Virus record (IMG/VR): IMGVR_UViG_3300010160_000301
Coordinates: 1-20,054 of that record
DNA: 20,054 nt
Source: a virus
Reading direction: 5' to 3' (one strand)
Position numbers and translations under genes: made by a program. The notes beneath the pieces were generated by a model. The model saw only the letters and a list, made by a program, of their open reading frames with translations. It had not been told where the DNA came from and made no database searches. Below, piece after piece: positions 1 through 8,838 of this stretch. The first letter of the stretch is position 1; each line of letters starts with the position of its first letter.

Positions 1-8
1 ACTTTACA

Positions 9-1823
9 ATGGATTTAACTAAACTAAAAAGTAAAACGACCTTAGAAAAGGTTAGAAACTACGAAGGAAAAAACGAACATATTCTAAAAATGAAAAAAAA
101 ATTAGAAAATGAAGGTTTTTTCCTAATGACACCTAGTCAAATTTCTTACGTGGAAGAAAATTATGATGTCTCACCAATAGAACTTAATAAAATTGTTGAG
201 ATAACCACTTATTTGGGTGAACAACTAAAAGAAAAGTTTAGTTTAAAAAACACACCAGAAAAGGTTTTTATTGAAACTGTTTTAAGTGAAGGAGAAAAGT
301 CTTACCATGTAAAAGGTAAACTTTATAAAAATCAAAAAGAAAACATTCTTTATCACATACCAAAAACACAATTGTTAACGGATTTATTTTTTGAACCTTA
401 TGAAGATTTGGATGTTGATTTTGATTCGGTTAATAAAATAAACAAAAAAAACAGGAATTTATTCCCACATCAAGAAACTGCTATTAAGTTTTTATTAAAA
501 AGAGATAAATCCATTTTGTCTGATGACATGGGTCTTGGAAAAAGTATGTCATCTATTTGTGCCGCATTATTGTCTGGTGTTGAAAAAATATTAGTTGTTT
601 GTCCTGCAAACGCAAAAATTAACTGGTTTCGTGAGATAACGGATTTTATTGACGAAGAAATGGTTACCATAATTAAAAGTGGTTATTGGCAACCAAAAGT
701 TTTTACCATTATTAATTACGATATTTTAAATCGTTTTCACGAAATACAAGACAAAAGAAAAAAAGAAGATACCAAAAGTTACATTAATGATGAAAAATTT
801 GATTTAATGATAGTAGACGAGGCACATATGATAAAAAATAAAGACAGCATTCGTGGTAAAATAGTCTCTCAAATAGCAGAAAATATCCCTAAAGTTTGGT
901 TGTTAACAGGGACACCGATAGCGAATAGACCAATGGATTATTACAACCTATTAAAGGTTTGTCAAGTTCCAGTAACCGATAATTTTCAACATTTCGCATA
1001 TCGTTATTGTGCAGCAAAATCTTTTAATAAAAGATTGCAATCAGGTAAAATAAAAAAAATATGGTTAACCGATGGGGCCTCTAATTTAGAGGAATTACAT
1101 CAAAAAACCAAAAATTATGTGTTACGTAGAAAAAAAGAAGACCATTTAGATTTACCACCTAAAATTGTTTCACCTTTTTATTTGGAATTAGAAAACAAAA
1201 AAGGATATGAAAACGCTTTTGAGGATTATGTTAAATGGTTAGAATTAGAAGGTAAAAATTTAGGTCCAGCTAGACAAATGGTGGAGATGGTTGTTTTACG
1301 AAAATTTATTTCACAAGAAAAAGTTTCACATACTATTGACATGGTACAAAACTTTTTAGAACAATCAGAAACCAGAAAAGTTATTGTATTCACTGTTTTT
1401 ACTGAAAGTTTAAAAAAATTAAAAGAAGAGTTTGGTGAAATCGCTGTTTGTCACAACGGTGAAATGTCGGATAAGGAAAAACAAAAAAGTATCGACAGGT
1501 TTCAAACGGATCCAGACGTTAGAGTTTTTATTGGTAATATTATTTCTGCTGGTTCTGCTATTACTTTAACCGCTTCAGACACAACTTTGTTTCACGATAT
1601 CGACTTTGTTCCTTCGAACCATCAACAAGCAGAGGATAGAAATTTTAGGATTGGTCAAGACAAAACCGTTAACATTTACTACCCAATATTTGCAAATACA
1701 ATCGAAGAAAGGATTTATGAAATTCTGCAAAAGAAAAAAGAAGTAATATCTAAGGTTATGGGTGAAAATGTGGGTAATATTGATATTGCTGAAGATTTTA
1801 TTTCAACTTTATTTAAAATATAA
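9..1823 (+). CDS. SNF2-family (SF2) DNA helicase/translocase
   Basis: This is a 604-residue ATP-dependent DNA translocase of the SNF2/RapA-like branch of superfamily 2. Visible motifs, in order, are a Walker A-type motif I DDMGLGKS at residues 172-179 (Lys178), motif II DEAH at 270-273, motif III LTGTPI near residue 300, and in the second RecA lobe the motif VI signature QAEDRNFRIGQ at 540-550 with both arginines. Both lobes are complete and no extra nuclease or bromo-type domain is seen. The first ~150 residues are a lysine-rich extension that may be a substrate-binding module. Only eight bases precede the ATG, so its promoter lies outside the window. Phages use such enzymes for replication-fork remodelling, recombination or repair (compare T4 UvsW, a different SF2 type). 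The helicase class is clear; the specific role is inferred. Confidence 0.93.
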   Translation: MDLTKLKSKTTLEKVRNYEGKNEHILKMKKKLENEGFFLMTPSQISYVEENYDVSPIELNKIVEITTYLGEQLKEKFSLKNTPEKVFIETVLSEGEKSYHVKGKLYKNQKENILYHIPKTQLLTDLFFEPYEDLDVDFDSVNKINKKNRNLFPHQETAIKFLLKRDKSILSDDMGLGKSMSSICAALLSGVEKILVVCPANAKINWFREITDFIDEEMVTIIKSGYWQPKVFTIINYDILNRFHEIQDKRKKEDTKSYINDEKFDLMIVDEAHMIKNKDSIRGKIVSQIAENIPKVWLLTGTPIANRPMDYYNLLKVCQVPVTDNFQHFAYRYCAAKSFNKRLQSGKIKKIWLTDGASNLEELHQKTKNYVLRRKKEDHLDLPPKIVSPFYLELENKKGYENAFEDYVKWLELEGKNLGPARQMVEMVVLRKFISQEKVSHTIDMVQNFLEQSETRKVIVFTVFTESLKKLKEEFGEIAVCHNGEMSDKEKQKSIDRFQTDPDVRVFIGNIISAGSAITLTASDTTLFHDIDFVPSNHQQAEDRNFRIGQDKTVNIYYPIFANTIEERIYEILQKKKEVISKVMGENVGNIDIAEDFISTLFKI

Positions 1824-1831
1824 AACTTATA

Positions 1832-1841
1832 TATATTTATC
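1832..1841 (+). promoter_or_regulatory. AT-rich TATATTTATC element before the neck-like gene
   Basis: A TATATTTATC block sits in the 32-bp gap after the helicase gene and ends 14 bases before the next ATG. Closely similar blocks precede other genes in the window (8431, 12169, 12465 and, on the minus strand, 19771). It may be a promoter element or a translation-initiation context. Function is inferred from recurrence only. Confidence 0.28.
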
Positions 1842-1855
1842 TAATAAAAACCTAA

Positions 1856-3001
1856 ATGGCTTTAGTAATAGATGATATAGAAAAAGAAAAGGTCTTCCGT
1901 CAAATTAGACATAGATTAGGGGCTCCACTTAGAAAGATAGAATTGTCTGATGAACAAATGTGCACTTTATTGGAAATTTCTATAGAAGATCATTCTGCAT
2001 ATATTAATGAATGGTTGATAGAGTCACAATGGTCATCTCTCGATAATATTAATTTAAGTACAGCGGATTTAACTAAAGCATTAACTACCAGAGGACAGGA
2101 TTATGAAGATAGTTTTACATATGCCTATTCTAAAATAGTTGGTTTACAAGCAAGAGGTCCCTGGGAATTAAAACAAGATTATGTTGTTTTAACAGATCAT
2201 CAACAAGTATACCAAATACCTGCCGGTCGTGAAATGAGTGAAGTACTTTATTTCCAACCACCAACAGTAGATTATGCTTTATATTCTAACTATGGTTTTG
2301 GTGATTATGGTTTTGGTGGTGGTGTTGCTCAGTTACCATATGGTGCTGCTGGTGGTGGTTTTGGTTATGGTGGTTTTTATTTGGCACCAGCTTTTGATAT
2401 TGTATTAAGAAATGCGGATTATAATTTAAAACAAAGATTAGTTAGTTCAGAATTAACTTATTGGATTACAGCAGGACCTAATGGAACTAAATTATTACAC
2501 TTATCACCACCCCCAGGAAGTCGTTTGGCTTTTGGTCGTGGTGGTTTTGCGGGTGGTAATTCTGTTAACGTTGGTGGTAGTCGAGTTTGGTATTGGTATT
2601 ATGAAACAACAACGGCAGAAGATAGGTTACGTTGTTTAAACGCAAATAAAGATATTGTGAAACTACCTTCTGATGTTCCGATTGACGTTGTTAATTTCAC
2701 GGAATTAAATACACCGTCAAAACAATGGGTCAGAGATTATTTTACTGCTTTATGTAAAGAAACCCTTGGTAGGGTTCGTGGTAAATTTGGTGGTGTCCTT
2801 GGTGTTGCCGAAGCAGAAGTTACCATGGATTATGAATCGCTACTATCAGAATCAAAAGAAGATAAAGATAAATTAATGACCCGACTTAATGAAAGGTTAG
2901 AAAGATTACGTCCAGACAATATGTTAACAAGAAAGGCAACAGAAGCCGAACAATTAAATAAGATGTTACAATACAGACCTTTAGGCATAACAGTTATATA
3001 A
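1856..3001 (+). CDS. Neck / head-tail connector-like structural protein (possible T4 gp13-type)
   Basis: This 381-residue protein looks like a neck or head-completion component of a T4-like virion. The N-terminus has the pattern I-R-x-R-LGAP (Leu21-Pro24) followed by an acidic helix with spaced Asp/Glu and Tyr. From memory this resembles the start of gp13-like neck proteins of large myoviruses. Residues ~140-180 are a glycine- and aromatic-rich loop (repeated GFG and YGG), unusual in a globular protein and perhaps a surface or inter-subunit loop. The C-terminal ~90 residues, with KETLGRVRGKFGG and then a charged helix ending in RLERLRP, fit the helical tail of that family. It lies directly upstream of the fibre genes, with one base before the next ATG. 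The structural role is well supported by context; the exact T4 equivalence is tentative. Confidence 0.5.
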   Translation: MALVIDDIEKEKVFRQIRHRLGAPLRKIELSDEQMCTLLEISIEDHSAYINEWLIESQWSSLDNINLSTADLTKALTTRGQDYEDSFTYAYSKIVGLQARGPWELKQDYVVLTDHQQVYQIPAGREMSEVLYFQPPTVDYALYSNYGFGDYGFGGGVAQLPYGAAGGGFGYGGFYLAPAFDIVLRNADYNLKQRLVSSELTYWITAGPNGTKLLHLSPPPGSRLAFGRGGFAGGNSVNVGGSRVWYWYYETTTAEDRLRCLNANKDIVKLPSDVPIDVVNFTELNTPSKQWVRDYFTALCKETLGRVRGKFGGVLGVAEAEVTMDYESLLSESKEDKDKLMTRLNERLERLRPDNMLTRKATEAEQLNKMLQYRPLGITVI

Positions 3002-3002
3002 A

Positions 3003-5081
3003 ATGGCACAATTCCTAACCCGTCCAAATTTTGAAGACAGACAAATCGTTCAGCGTATAGGTGATAGCATAAATCTATCAGGAACAACTACTATATCAAA
3101 TCCAGGTTATTTAAAAATTAATCAAAGTGCCGCACCAGGTTTGGTTGCGACATCTTTAGATTTCGATGGTACCGTTATTTGGGGCCCTGTTAGTGGTTTA
3201 AGTTGGTCTATATCAGCTTGTACATCACCACTTTATGTTAATAATATTGTTGCATGTCCTTCTTCGGCAGGAACTATAACAGTCCAATCAGGGATTCTAA
3301 AAGTTAATGGATCATTACAATTGAACCCAACACTTTCAGGCGGAACTGTAAATAACAGAATTTTAGTTATTGATAATAATGGGTTTGTTAAAGTAGGTCA
3401 AACAGGTACTTCTATAAGTTCTTTAAATTATAGTAATAACAACTTAATTTTAACTTTAAATGATGGTAGTATTTTTACGGCAACCATCAATACAATGACA
3501 GGTTTAACCGTTAATGGTAATTTAACTGTTAGTGGTAATACTTCTATAGTTGGTAAGTTAAATGTTACTGGTAACACATATGTTAGTGGTTCAGTAAGTG
3601 CAACAACTTTTTACGGTAATGGGTCTAATTTAACAGGTATCCCTGATTATTATGTTACGGGTGGTACTTTTACAAGTAATATTTTAACACTAAATCGTCA
3701 AAATGGTTCTGTTACAATAGCAGGTTTTACCGGATTTACCGATAACTATGTTACAGGTGGTACCTATAACTATGGTACCGGTACTTTAACACTTAGTAGA
3801 CAAAATGGTTCCGTAAATATAAGTGGAATACAATTTACTGGTAATACATTAGCTTCTTGTATTAATGATATTTACATTCAAAATTTATATGGATGTGGTA
3901 ATCCGATAACAATCCAGAGTTCACTTAAAAGTGTAGCTGGTGGTTCTACTGCAGCCGGAACATTAGCTCTTGCTTTTGGTAACGGTGTAACGGCCGCGGG
4001 TAATTATTCCATGGCTCAGGGCATTGGAACATCCACCGCTGGTGGTACATATGCTCATGCAGAAGGTAAATCAACAATAGCTTCAAATCAGTATTCACAT
4101 GCAGAAGGTGATACCACACAAGCTAGTGGAATAGGTTCACACGCGGAAGGTAGTAATAGTGTTTCAAGTGGACAAGGTTCACATGCGGAAGGACAAACTA
4201 CGACTTCTAGTGGTAATTACTCACATTCACAGGGAATCTCAACAACATCATCTGGTATTTATTCATTCGCTTCAGGTTCGGCGTCAACCGCATCGGGTAT
4301 TGCATCTTTTGTTCATTCAAGTAATTCTACGGTATCTGGTAATAGGTCGGTTGTTTTGGGGGGTCAAGGGATAAACGGTACACAAAGTGATTATGTTTAT
4401 GTTTCTAATTTAAATATTAATTCAACACCAACAAACGACGATACAAACACTAAAGTTTTGGTTAGAAATACCTCTACAGGTAATGTTGAAACTAAAACTT
4501 TTGGGTTAGACAGTATAGTTTTAACCGTGGCTCCACCAATAATACCAATAGTAGGAGTTGGTCCATCTGTTGATACAATAAAAGGGATTCCACAAGGTCA
4601 GGTAATAACTGGTTATACATCGATTTATGTTAATAACACTTTACAAGTAGGGCCTAGTGTAACAACAAACTTTGGTTCTTACGACAACACAACGGGTTTA
4701 TTCACCACAAATGTTAATGCGACATTAATGTTAAATGCGTGGATACATTTAAAACCAGATACAAGCACTTCTACCGCGTGGTCACTTTCGGGTACAGGTG
4801 AGTTTGGATTGGGTATTTGTCCTAATAACGCTACCGATATTTATGTTGGGAACTATCAAACAATCATACCAGACCCTGACACCGCACAATATGTGTATGA
4901 ACTATATGGTGCAAATGCACCAAGAACAAACCAAATAGATATTAGTATTAATAATATTGTTTACCTTAATTCTGGTGCCACATTCAGGCTTAAAGTTTTA
5001 AATAAAACCGATAGAAGTTATGCTGGCCCTAGTGTTGTTACTGGTGATGCTATTAGGTTCTCAATAACAAGGATAATGTAA
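3003..5081 (+). CDS. Tail fibre with YadA-like repeats and C1q/TNF-like tip
   Basis: A 692-residue trimeric-fibre-type protein, rich in Gly, Ser, Thr and Asn. The N-terminal ~60 residues are non-repetitive and probably anchor to the virion. Residues ~130-280 hold beta-helix-like repeats (NGNLTVSGN and two copies of YVTGGT...LTL.RQNGSV.I.G). Residues 334-446 form eight 14-15-residue repeats of the YadA/Hia head type (consensus x-Y-S-H-A-E-G-x-x-T-x-x-S-G), which fold as a left-handed beta-roll in trimeric adhesins. A linker VLVRNTSTGNVETK leads to a ~180-residue C-terminal domain (from ~510) with the GxFT...L..A..HLKPDT pattern of C1q/TNF-like jelly rolls. The next gene shares that linker and tip. 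No endosialidase-type (S74) chaperone is seen. The likely role is receptor binding. Confidence 0.85.
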   Translation: MAQFLTRPNFEDRQIVQRIGDSINLSGTTTISNPGYLKINQSAAPGLVATSLDFDGTVIWGPVSGLSWSISACTSPLYVNNIVACPSSAGTITVQSGILKVNGSLQLNPTLSGGTVNNRILVIDNNGFVKVGQTGTSISSLNYSNNNLILTLNDGSIFTATINTMTGLTVNGNLTVSGNTSIVGKLNVTGNTYVSGSVSATTFYGNGSNLTGIPDYYVTGGTFTSNILTLNRQNGSVTIAGFTGFTDNYVTGGTYNYGTGTLTLSRQNGSVNISGIQFTGNTLASCINDIYIQNLYGCGNPITIQSSLKSVAGGSTAAGTLALAFGNGVTAAGNYSMAQGIGTSTAGGTYAHAEGKSTIASNQYSHAEGDTTQASGIGSHAEGSNSVSSGQGSHAEGQTTTSSGNYSHSQGISTTSSGIYSFASGSASTASGIASFVHSSNSTVSGNRSVVLGGQGINGTQSDYVYVSNLNINSTPTNDDTNTKVLVRNTSTGNVETKTFGLDSIVLTVAPPIIPIVGVGPSVDTIKGIPQGQVITGYTSIYVNNTLQVGPSVTTNFGSYDNTTGLFTTNVNATLMLNAWIHLKPDTSTSTAWSLSGTGEFGLGICPNNATDIYVGNYQTIIPDPDTAQYVYELYGANAPRTNQIDISINNIVYLNSGATFRLKVLNKTDRSYAGPSVVTGDAIRFSITRIM
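4002..4340 (+). repeat. Eight in-frame YadA-like 42-45-bp coding repeats
   Basis: Eight tandem units, seven of 42 bp and one of 45 bp, encode 14-15 residues each with the core SHAEG or a variant (MAQG, HSQG, FASG). The DNA copies are diverged while the protein pattern is kept, which fits selection on the beta-roll rather than recent slippage. Such arrays can change length by recombination. Confidence 0.85.
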
Positions 5082-5097
5082 AAAAATATAATATAAA

Positions 5098-6657
5098 ATG
5101 TCATTAAATTTAAGAAGTTCAGGGAACCCTTTAACACAACCACAATTAGATAATAACCTTACTTTTTTATATAGTAGAGATATCACTGGTAGTACGGTAA
5201 CTGGAACAACTCTTTTTTTGTATAAACAAGATGGTACGGTTTTAACAACACAGTTACCGTCAAATAGTGGTGGAACAGGTGTTGATACGTTTACGACAGG
5301 TTTTACTTTTACTAACAATAACACTTTAACAATAAGTAGGAATCAAGGATTAAGTAATTTACCTGTTACAATAAATAATTTAACCTTAACAGGTTTAACA
5401 GTTAATGGGAGTATTTCAGCTTCCACATATTTAGGTTTACCACAAACAGTTCCTGGATCACCAGTTAACAGTATACAGTTTAACGGTGGTAGTAACGTAT
5501 TCAGTGGTTCTTCTAATTTTACCTTTAACCCATCAACAAATGTTCTTTCTTTAGTCGGAACTGTTAGTATTACGGGAAACAGTACTGCACTAAGTAATAT
5601 GATTAACGGTGGTGTAACTAATTTTATCACAAACAATAATAGTGGTACTGGGGCGTATTCGGCAAACGGGTTAATAATGGGTAGAGGTGGTTCTAGTATT
5701 TCTACATCAAAATTTTTGTTTACTACAGGGTATACTAACACTTATATTCGTAATACAGATTTAACAACTGTTGAAACTGTTGGTGCTGTTAGTGGCGGTT
5801 TAAATAATTCATCTCTCCCAACAAAACAGATTAATTTTATAGCTTCTCAAAATGGTGGTTCCGTCTTTGAATGGCATTATAACACTAGTAATACGTTAGC
5901 AGACGTAACAACAGCAAAAATGATATTATCAGCATCTACTGGTAATTTGTTTACATCTGGGTCTTACTCTACAACTGCTTTAACTTTAAGAAATACACCG
6001 ACCTTACATACAGGTACAACCTCCCAAGTTTTGGTTAGAGATACAATGACCGGTAACGTCGAAGTTAAAAACATAGGAAATGTTTATTACTGTGCTTTGT
6101 TTATAAATAGTACATCACAACCAAACGCTGGGGTTATACCATCAGTACCGGTAAGTAATGGTGGTATCGCCGATAAGGGTCGTTTTATTACTGGTTTTAC
6201 ACAAATAGCGTCAAACGGTACCGTATCGACAGCTTCGGGTGTTGGTAATTATGTTACATCACCACCTTCTTGTAGTTTTGGTAGTTTTAATAATAATACC
6301 GGTGTTTTTACAATTACACAAGCTGGACTTTATTTAGTAGAAGGTGCTATACATTTAAAACCTGATACTAGTTCTAGTGTTTATTGGCAATCAGGTACCA
6401 CAAGTGGCACCTCAAGTGGTACATTTGGTTTGGGTATTTGTGATAACACTATAACAAACATATACGGAGGTAATTACATGACAGTACAACCAAATTTACA
6501 TACTGAAATAGATATTTCAACTAGTAATTTAATTTACGCGGACGGTACAAATGACTATGTTTCACTTAAATATTTAAACTGGACCAACAGAAATTACGAT
6601 GGTACTGTTTACCCCAATAGTGACGGTATAAGATTTTCAATCACAAAAGTATACTAA
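5098..6657 (+). CDS. Second tail fibre/receptor-binding protein with C1q/TNF-like tip
   Basis: A 519-residue fibre protein, partly paralogous to its upstream neighbour. The N-terminus, with GNPLTQPQLDNNLTFLYSRD, is short and probably attaches it to the virion. The middle holds beta-rich repeats, including LTGLTVNGSISASTYLGLP, a phrase that also occurs in variant form in the preceding fibre. The linker VLVRDTMTGNVEVK and the tip from ~328 match the upstream protein: HLKPDTSSS, FGLGIC.N..T.IY.GNY, IDIS..N.IY and a terminal RFSIT. The YadA-like repeat block is absent here, so the pair shares a tip on different shafts. The stop overlaps the next start (TAATG at 6655-6659). The fibre assignment is strong; which receptor it binds cannot be read from sequence. 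Confidence 0.82.
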   Translation: MSLNLRSSGNPLTQPQLDNNLTFLYSRDITGSTVTGTTLFLYKQDGTVLTTQLPSNSGGTGVDTFTTGFTFTNNNTLTISRNQGLSNLPVTINNLTLTGLTVNGSISASTYLGLPQTVPGSPVNSIQFNGGSNVFSGSSNFTFNPSTNVLSLVGTVSITGNSTALSNMINGGVTNFITNNNSGTGAYSANGLIMGRGGSSISTSKFLFTTGYTNTYIRNTDLTTVETVGAVSGGLNNSSLPTKQINFIASQNGGSVFEWHYNTSNTLADVTTAKMILSASTGNLFTSGSYSTTALTLRNTPTLHTGTTSQVLVRDTMTGNVEVKNIGNVYYCALFINSTSQPNAGVIPSVPVSNGGIADKGRFITGFTQIASNGTVSTASGVGNYVTSPPSCSFGSFNNNTGVFTITQAGLYLVEGAIHLKPDTSSSVYWQSGTTSGTSSGTFGLGICDNTITNIYGGNYMTVQPNLHTEIDISTSNLIYADGTNDYVSLKYLNWTNRNYDGTVYPNSDGIRFSITKVY

Positions 6658-8429
6658 TGGATATAAAAAACAACTATTATTTTAAAAATTTTGAAACCAT
6701 AAACATTGTTTACAATGACTATTGGGATTTTAATTTAGCCAATGACAAGACAGGTGATTATATTCCTTATGCCATTAACTGTAAAGATAGTTGTGGCCAT
6801 AATATTGTAACCGATGGCTTGGTCGCATGGTTTGATATTAATAATAGTGGTACCACAACGTCAAGTTATACCTTGACTTCTTTAGCGGAATGGTCAAGTT
6901 ATATCTTGACCCCTTCCAGTGGATTCACATTAAACGACTGGGGTTTAACAGGGGTTGATAACGGCAGAACTAACTGTTTAACAGGAAAAACTTTAGTTAT
7001 AACGTCAGCCAATACTAGATTAGTTTTATATGCAGTTACTGGTTATAGCATAACATACACACCAGAATCTGGTTGTACTGTGGGCCCAGGAATTTATTCA
7101 TACCCATATAAAACCCACTATAATGTACAAGCTTTAGGCGGTTGTCCAGTGGGTAATACCGTTTGTTTGAATGGAGGTTTTTACCAAGGGTTTTTTAAAC
7201 TAGATGACGATAACCCATCACCTGTTAACGAGTTAGATGATAACTCTTGTCATGGAAGTGGGTATACCTTAACTTCGGTTTCGGGTTATACCAAATGGCA
7301 GGTAATGCCAACAGAATTCCCAAATGGATGGTCAATGGAAACTTGGATTAAAAGGGATAACTCTTTTTGTGTATCAGGGAGTACGTCGGCTTTAACTTTA
7401 AACACCGTTTTTACGGGAAACAGTAATTTCTTCTTTTACATTGGTACACGAGCTGAAAATAAATTTTGGAATAATTTTTCGGGTGAAACAGGTTATACAA
7501 CAAGTACCGGAATTCCGTTACAAAGAACATCTTCCTTAGAATATGAGGAAAGGGTTGTGGGACCAAATAGTGGTGTTAGTTGGTTTACCAGGAACACTAG
7601 TTGTGGGTGTCAAGTCACTTGTGGTGTTTGTGGTACCGTTACACCAGGGTATGTTGACCCAAGTTATATATCTGGGGGTCAAAACTGGTTCTCAAGAGGT
7701 AGCAGTCAAATAGCTGCTTGTTGTAGTGTTTGTAATACACCAGCATTAAATTCCGTAGTTACAGGGTATAGTTATAGTTATTGTGACCAAATATCAGAAA
7801 ACGCTTTAGGTTTTAGAATAACAAAAGATGGTCGTATTGGTTATCGTAAAATGACGGTTACGGGTGATTGTTATAATAATAAATTTTTAATTACCGGTAC
7901 CGTTATGGAAGAAGGTTACTCCGATGCAAATGTAATACCAACAGGAAATAGTTGGACACATGTTGTGGTAACTTATGTTGAAGGTGGTTCTAAATATGGT
8001 TTACCAGCAGGAACTTTAACTTTTTGGGTTAATGGTTTGGCAAAATATAAGGTCTATGATTTTATTGGTTTACAATTAAGAGCTTTAGATGAATGGAGTG
8101 CCAAACAAATTGGGGTTCCATTTAATATGAGTTGGGGTGGTGGTACACAAGGTTTAACTGAAAGTCAAACTTTTGGTGGTCCTGACCCAGCAGACAAAAA
8201 TATGGATATTCAAAAATATTTTGCAGGTACTTTTGAAGGTGAACTTTCACAGTTACGTTTTTACGAAAAAGCTTTAAATGTTTTAGAAGTTAGAAACAAT
8301 TTCTTTGTTGATTGTCGAAGATATTGTAAAGATAATACCTTTGGTGGGGCACAAATTGTACAACCAGGTAACAGTAATTGTGGTAGTTGTAAAAGTCCGT
8401 TACCACCTTACATCATAATACCATGTTGA
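6657..8429 (+). CDS. Cysteine-rich LamG/concanavalin-like virion protein
   Basis: A 590-residue protein with hallmarks of a LamG-like (Laminin_G_3-type) carbohydrate-binding jelly roll: DGLVAWFD at residue ~53, GWSMETWIKRD at ~224, SWTHVVVTYVEGG at ~432 with the following TLTFWVNG, and GTFEGELSQLRFYEKAL at ~524. Long insertions split the fold. It has about 22 cysteines, many paired as CGC, CGVC, CC or CGSC, concentrated in the insertions and the last ~60 residues, which is far more than its neighbours. No signal peptide or membrane segment is visible. Translation is probably coupled to the upstream fibre through TAATG. Position after two fibres suggests a host-surface glycan-binding part of the tail, possibly with metal-bound or disulfide-stabilised loops. 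Confidence 0.72.
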   Translation: MDIKNNYYFKNFETINIVYNDYWDFNLANDKTGDYIPYAINCKDSCGHNIVTDGLVAWFDINNSGTTTSSYTLTSLAEWSSYILTPSSGFTLNDWGLTGVDNGRTNCLTGKTLVITSANTRLVLYAVTGYSITYTPESGCTVGPGIYSYPYKTHYNVQALGGCPVGNTVCLNGGFYQGFFKLDDDNPSPVNELDDNSCHGSGYTLTSVSGYTKWQVMPTEFPNGWSMETWIKRDNSFCVSGSTSALTLNTVFTGNSNFFFYIGTRAENKFWNNFSGETGYTTSTGIPLQRTSSLEYEERVVGPNSGVSWFTRNTSCGCQVTCGVCGTVTPGYVDPSYISGGQNWFSRGSSQIAACCSVCNTPALNSVVTGYSYSYCDQISENALGFRITKDGRIGYRKMTVTGDCYNNKFLITGTVMEEGYSDANVIPTGNSWTHVVVTYVEGGSKYGLPAGTLTFWVNGLAKYKVYDFIGLQLRALDEWSAKQIGVPFNMSWGGGTQGLTESQTFGGPDPADKNMDIQKYFAGTFEGELSQLRFYEKALNVLEVRNNFFVDCRRYCKDNTFGGAQIVQPGNSNCGSCKSPLPPYIIIPC

Positions 8430-8430
8430 T

Positions 8431-8440
8431 GATATTTATT
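8431..8440 (+). promoter_or_regulatory. GATATTTATT element before the baseplate-like gene
   Basis: GATATTTATT fills most of the 18-bp gap after the LamG gene and ends seven bases before the next ATG. It matches the elements at 12169 and 12465 in eight or more positions. A promoter or initiation-context role is inferred from recurrence only. Confidence 0.3.
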
Positions 8441-8447
8441 AAATAAG

Positions 8448-8837
8448 ATGGCACAAAATTTTTTCATTCGCAAAAACAGCACACTTCCGGTAATTAAGTT
8501 AAAATTAATTAATGACGGTAGAAGTACCTATCGTCAAATATATGACCGTTTAGAGAATGCGGCAGTTACTTTTAGTATGATAGATGATAAAGGTAATTAT
8601 AAGGTTTTTAACAAGGCAGGTTTATTACTACCAGTTGATAAAGAAATCTGTAAAGAAGACGGTGAATATTATTTAGGGTACCAATTTGACGTTAAAGACG
8701 TTAACTTAGCGGGTTCTTTTAAAGCGGAATTTAGGGTTGATTTTTTAGATAATGGTGAAAGTTTAATTGTCCCAATAAGAGAAGATCTATATGTCAATGT
8801 ATTAGATAGTTTTACAAAAGCTAAAATTGTGTGTTAA
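8448..8837 (+). CDS. Small beta-rich tail/baseplate protein (possible BppU N-terminal-like fold)
   Basis: A 129-residue protein predicted to be all beta. Alternating hydrophobic strands (LPVIKLKLI, AAVTFSMIDDKG, YYLGYQFD, GSFKAEFRVDFLD, DLYVNVLDSF) fit an immunoglobulin-like sandwich. The order of 'limit on deformation, ID.dG.y..., GxY/F.aEF.vdf..g' resembles, by eye, the N-terminal domain of siphophage upper-baseplate BppU-type proteins, which connects fibres to the baseplate. It directly follows the fibre and LamG genes, which supports an adaptor role. Identity at family level is weak; membership of the tail module is more secure. The stop codon ends two bases before the next preferred ATG. 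Confidence 0.45.
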   Translation: MAQNFFIRKNSTLPVIKLKLINDGRSTYRQIYDRLENAAVTFSMIDDKGNYKVFNKAGLLLPVDKEICKEDGEYYLGYQFDVKDVNLAGSFKAEFRVDFLDNGESLIVPIREDLYVNVLDSFTKAKIVC

Positions 8838-8838
8838 C

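Noticed and set aside
4002-4340. CRISPR-like array
   Set aside because: The repeats are in frame, contiguous and diverged, with no unique spacers; they encode beta-roll units.
4159-4374. 71-codon + strand ORF in another frame of the first fibre
   Set aside because: It arises from the 42-bp YadA-like repeats read out of frame, giving His/Arg-rich repeats with no domain.
5343-5741. 132-codon minus-strand ORF inside the second fibre gene
   Set aside because: It is antisense to a clear fibre gene; the translation is low-complexity Val/Pro/Leu from reverse reading of Thr/Asn repeats, and no start context or partner exists.
3003-6657. Endosialidase-type (S74) intramolecular chaperone at fibre ends
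   Set aside because: The C-termini have the jelly-roll pattern shared by both proteins and no S74 Ser-Asp signature.
8827-8838. TTG start for the small gene after the baseplate-like gene
   Set aside because: An ATG at 8839 gives TAA-to-ATG packing like the neighbours and a sensible N-terminus.
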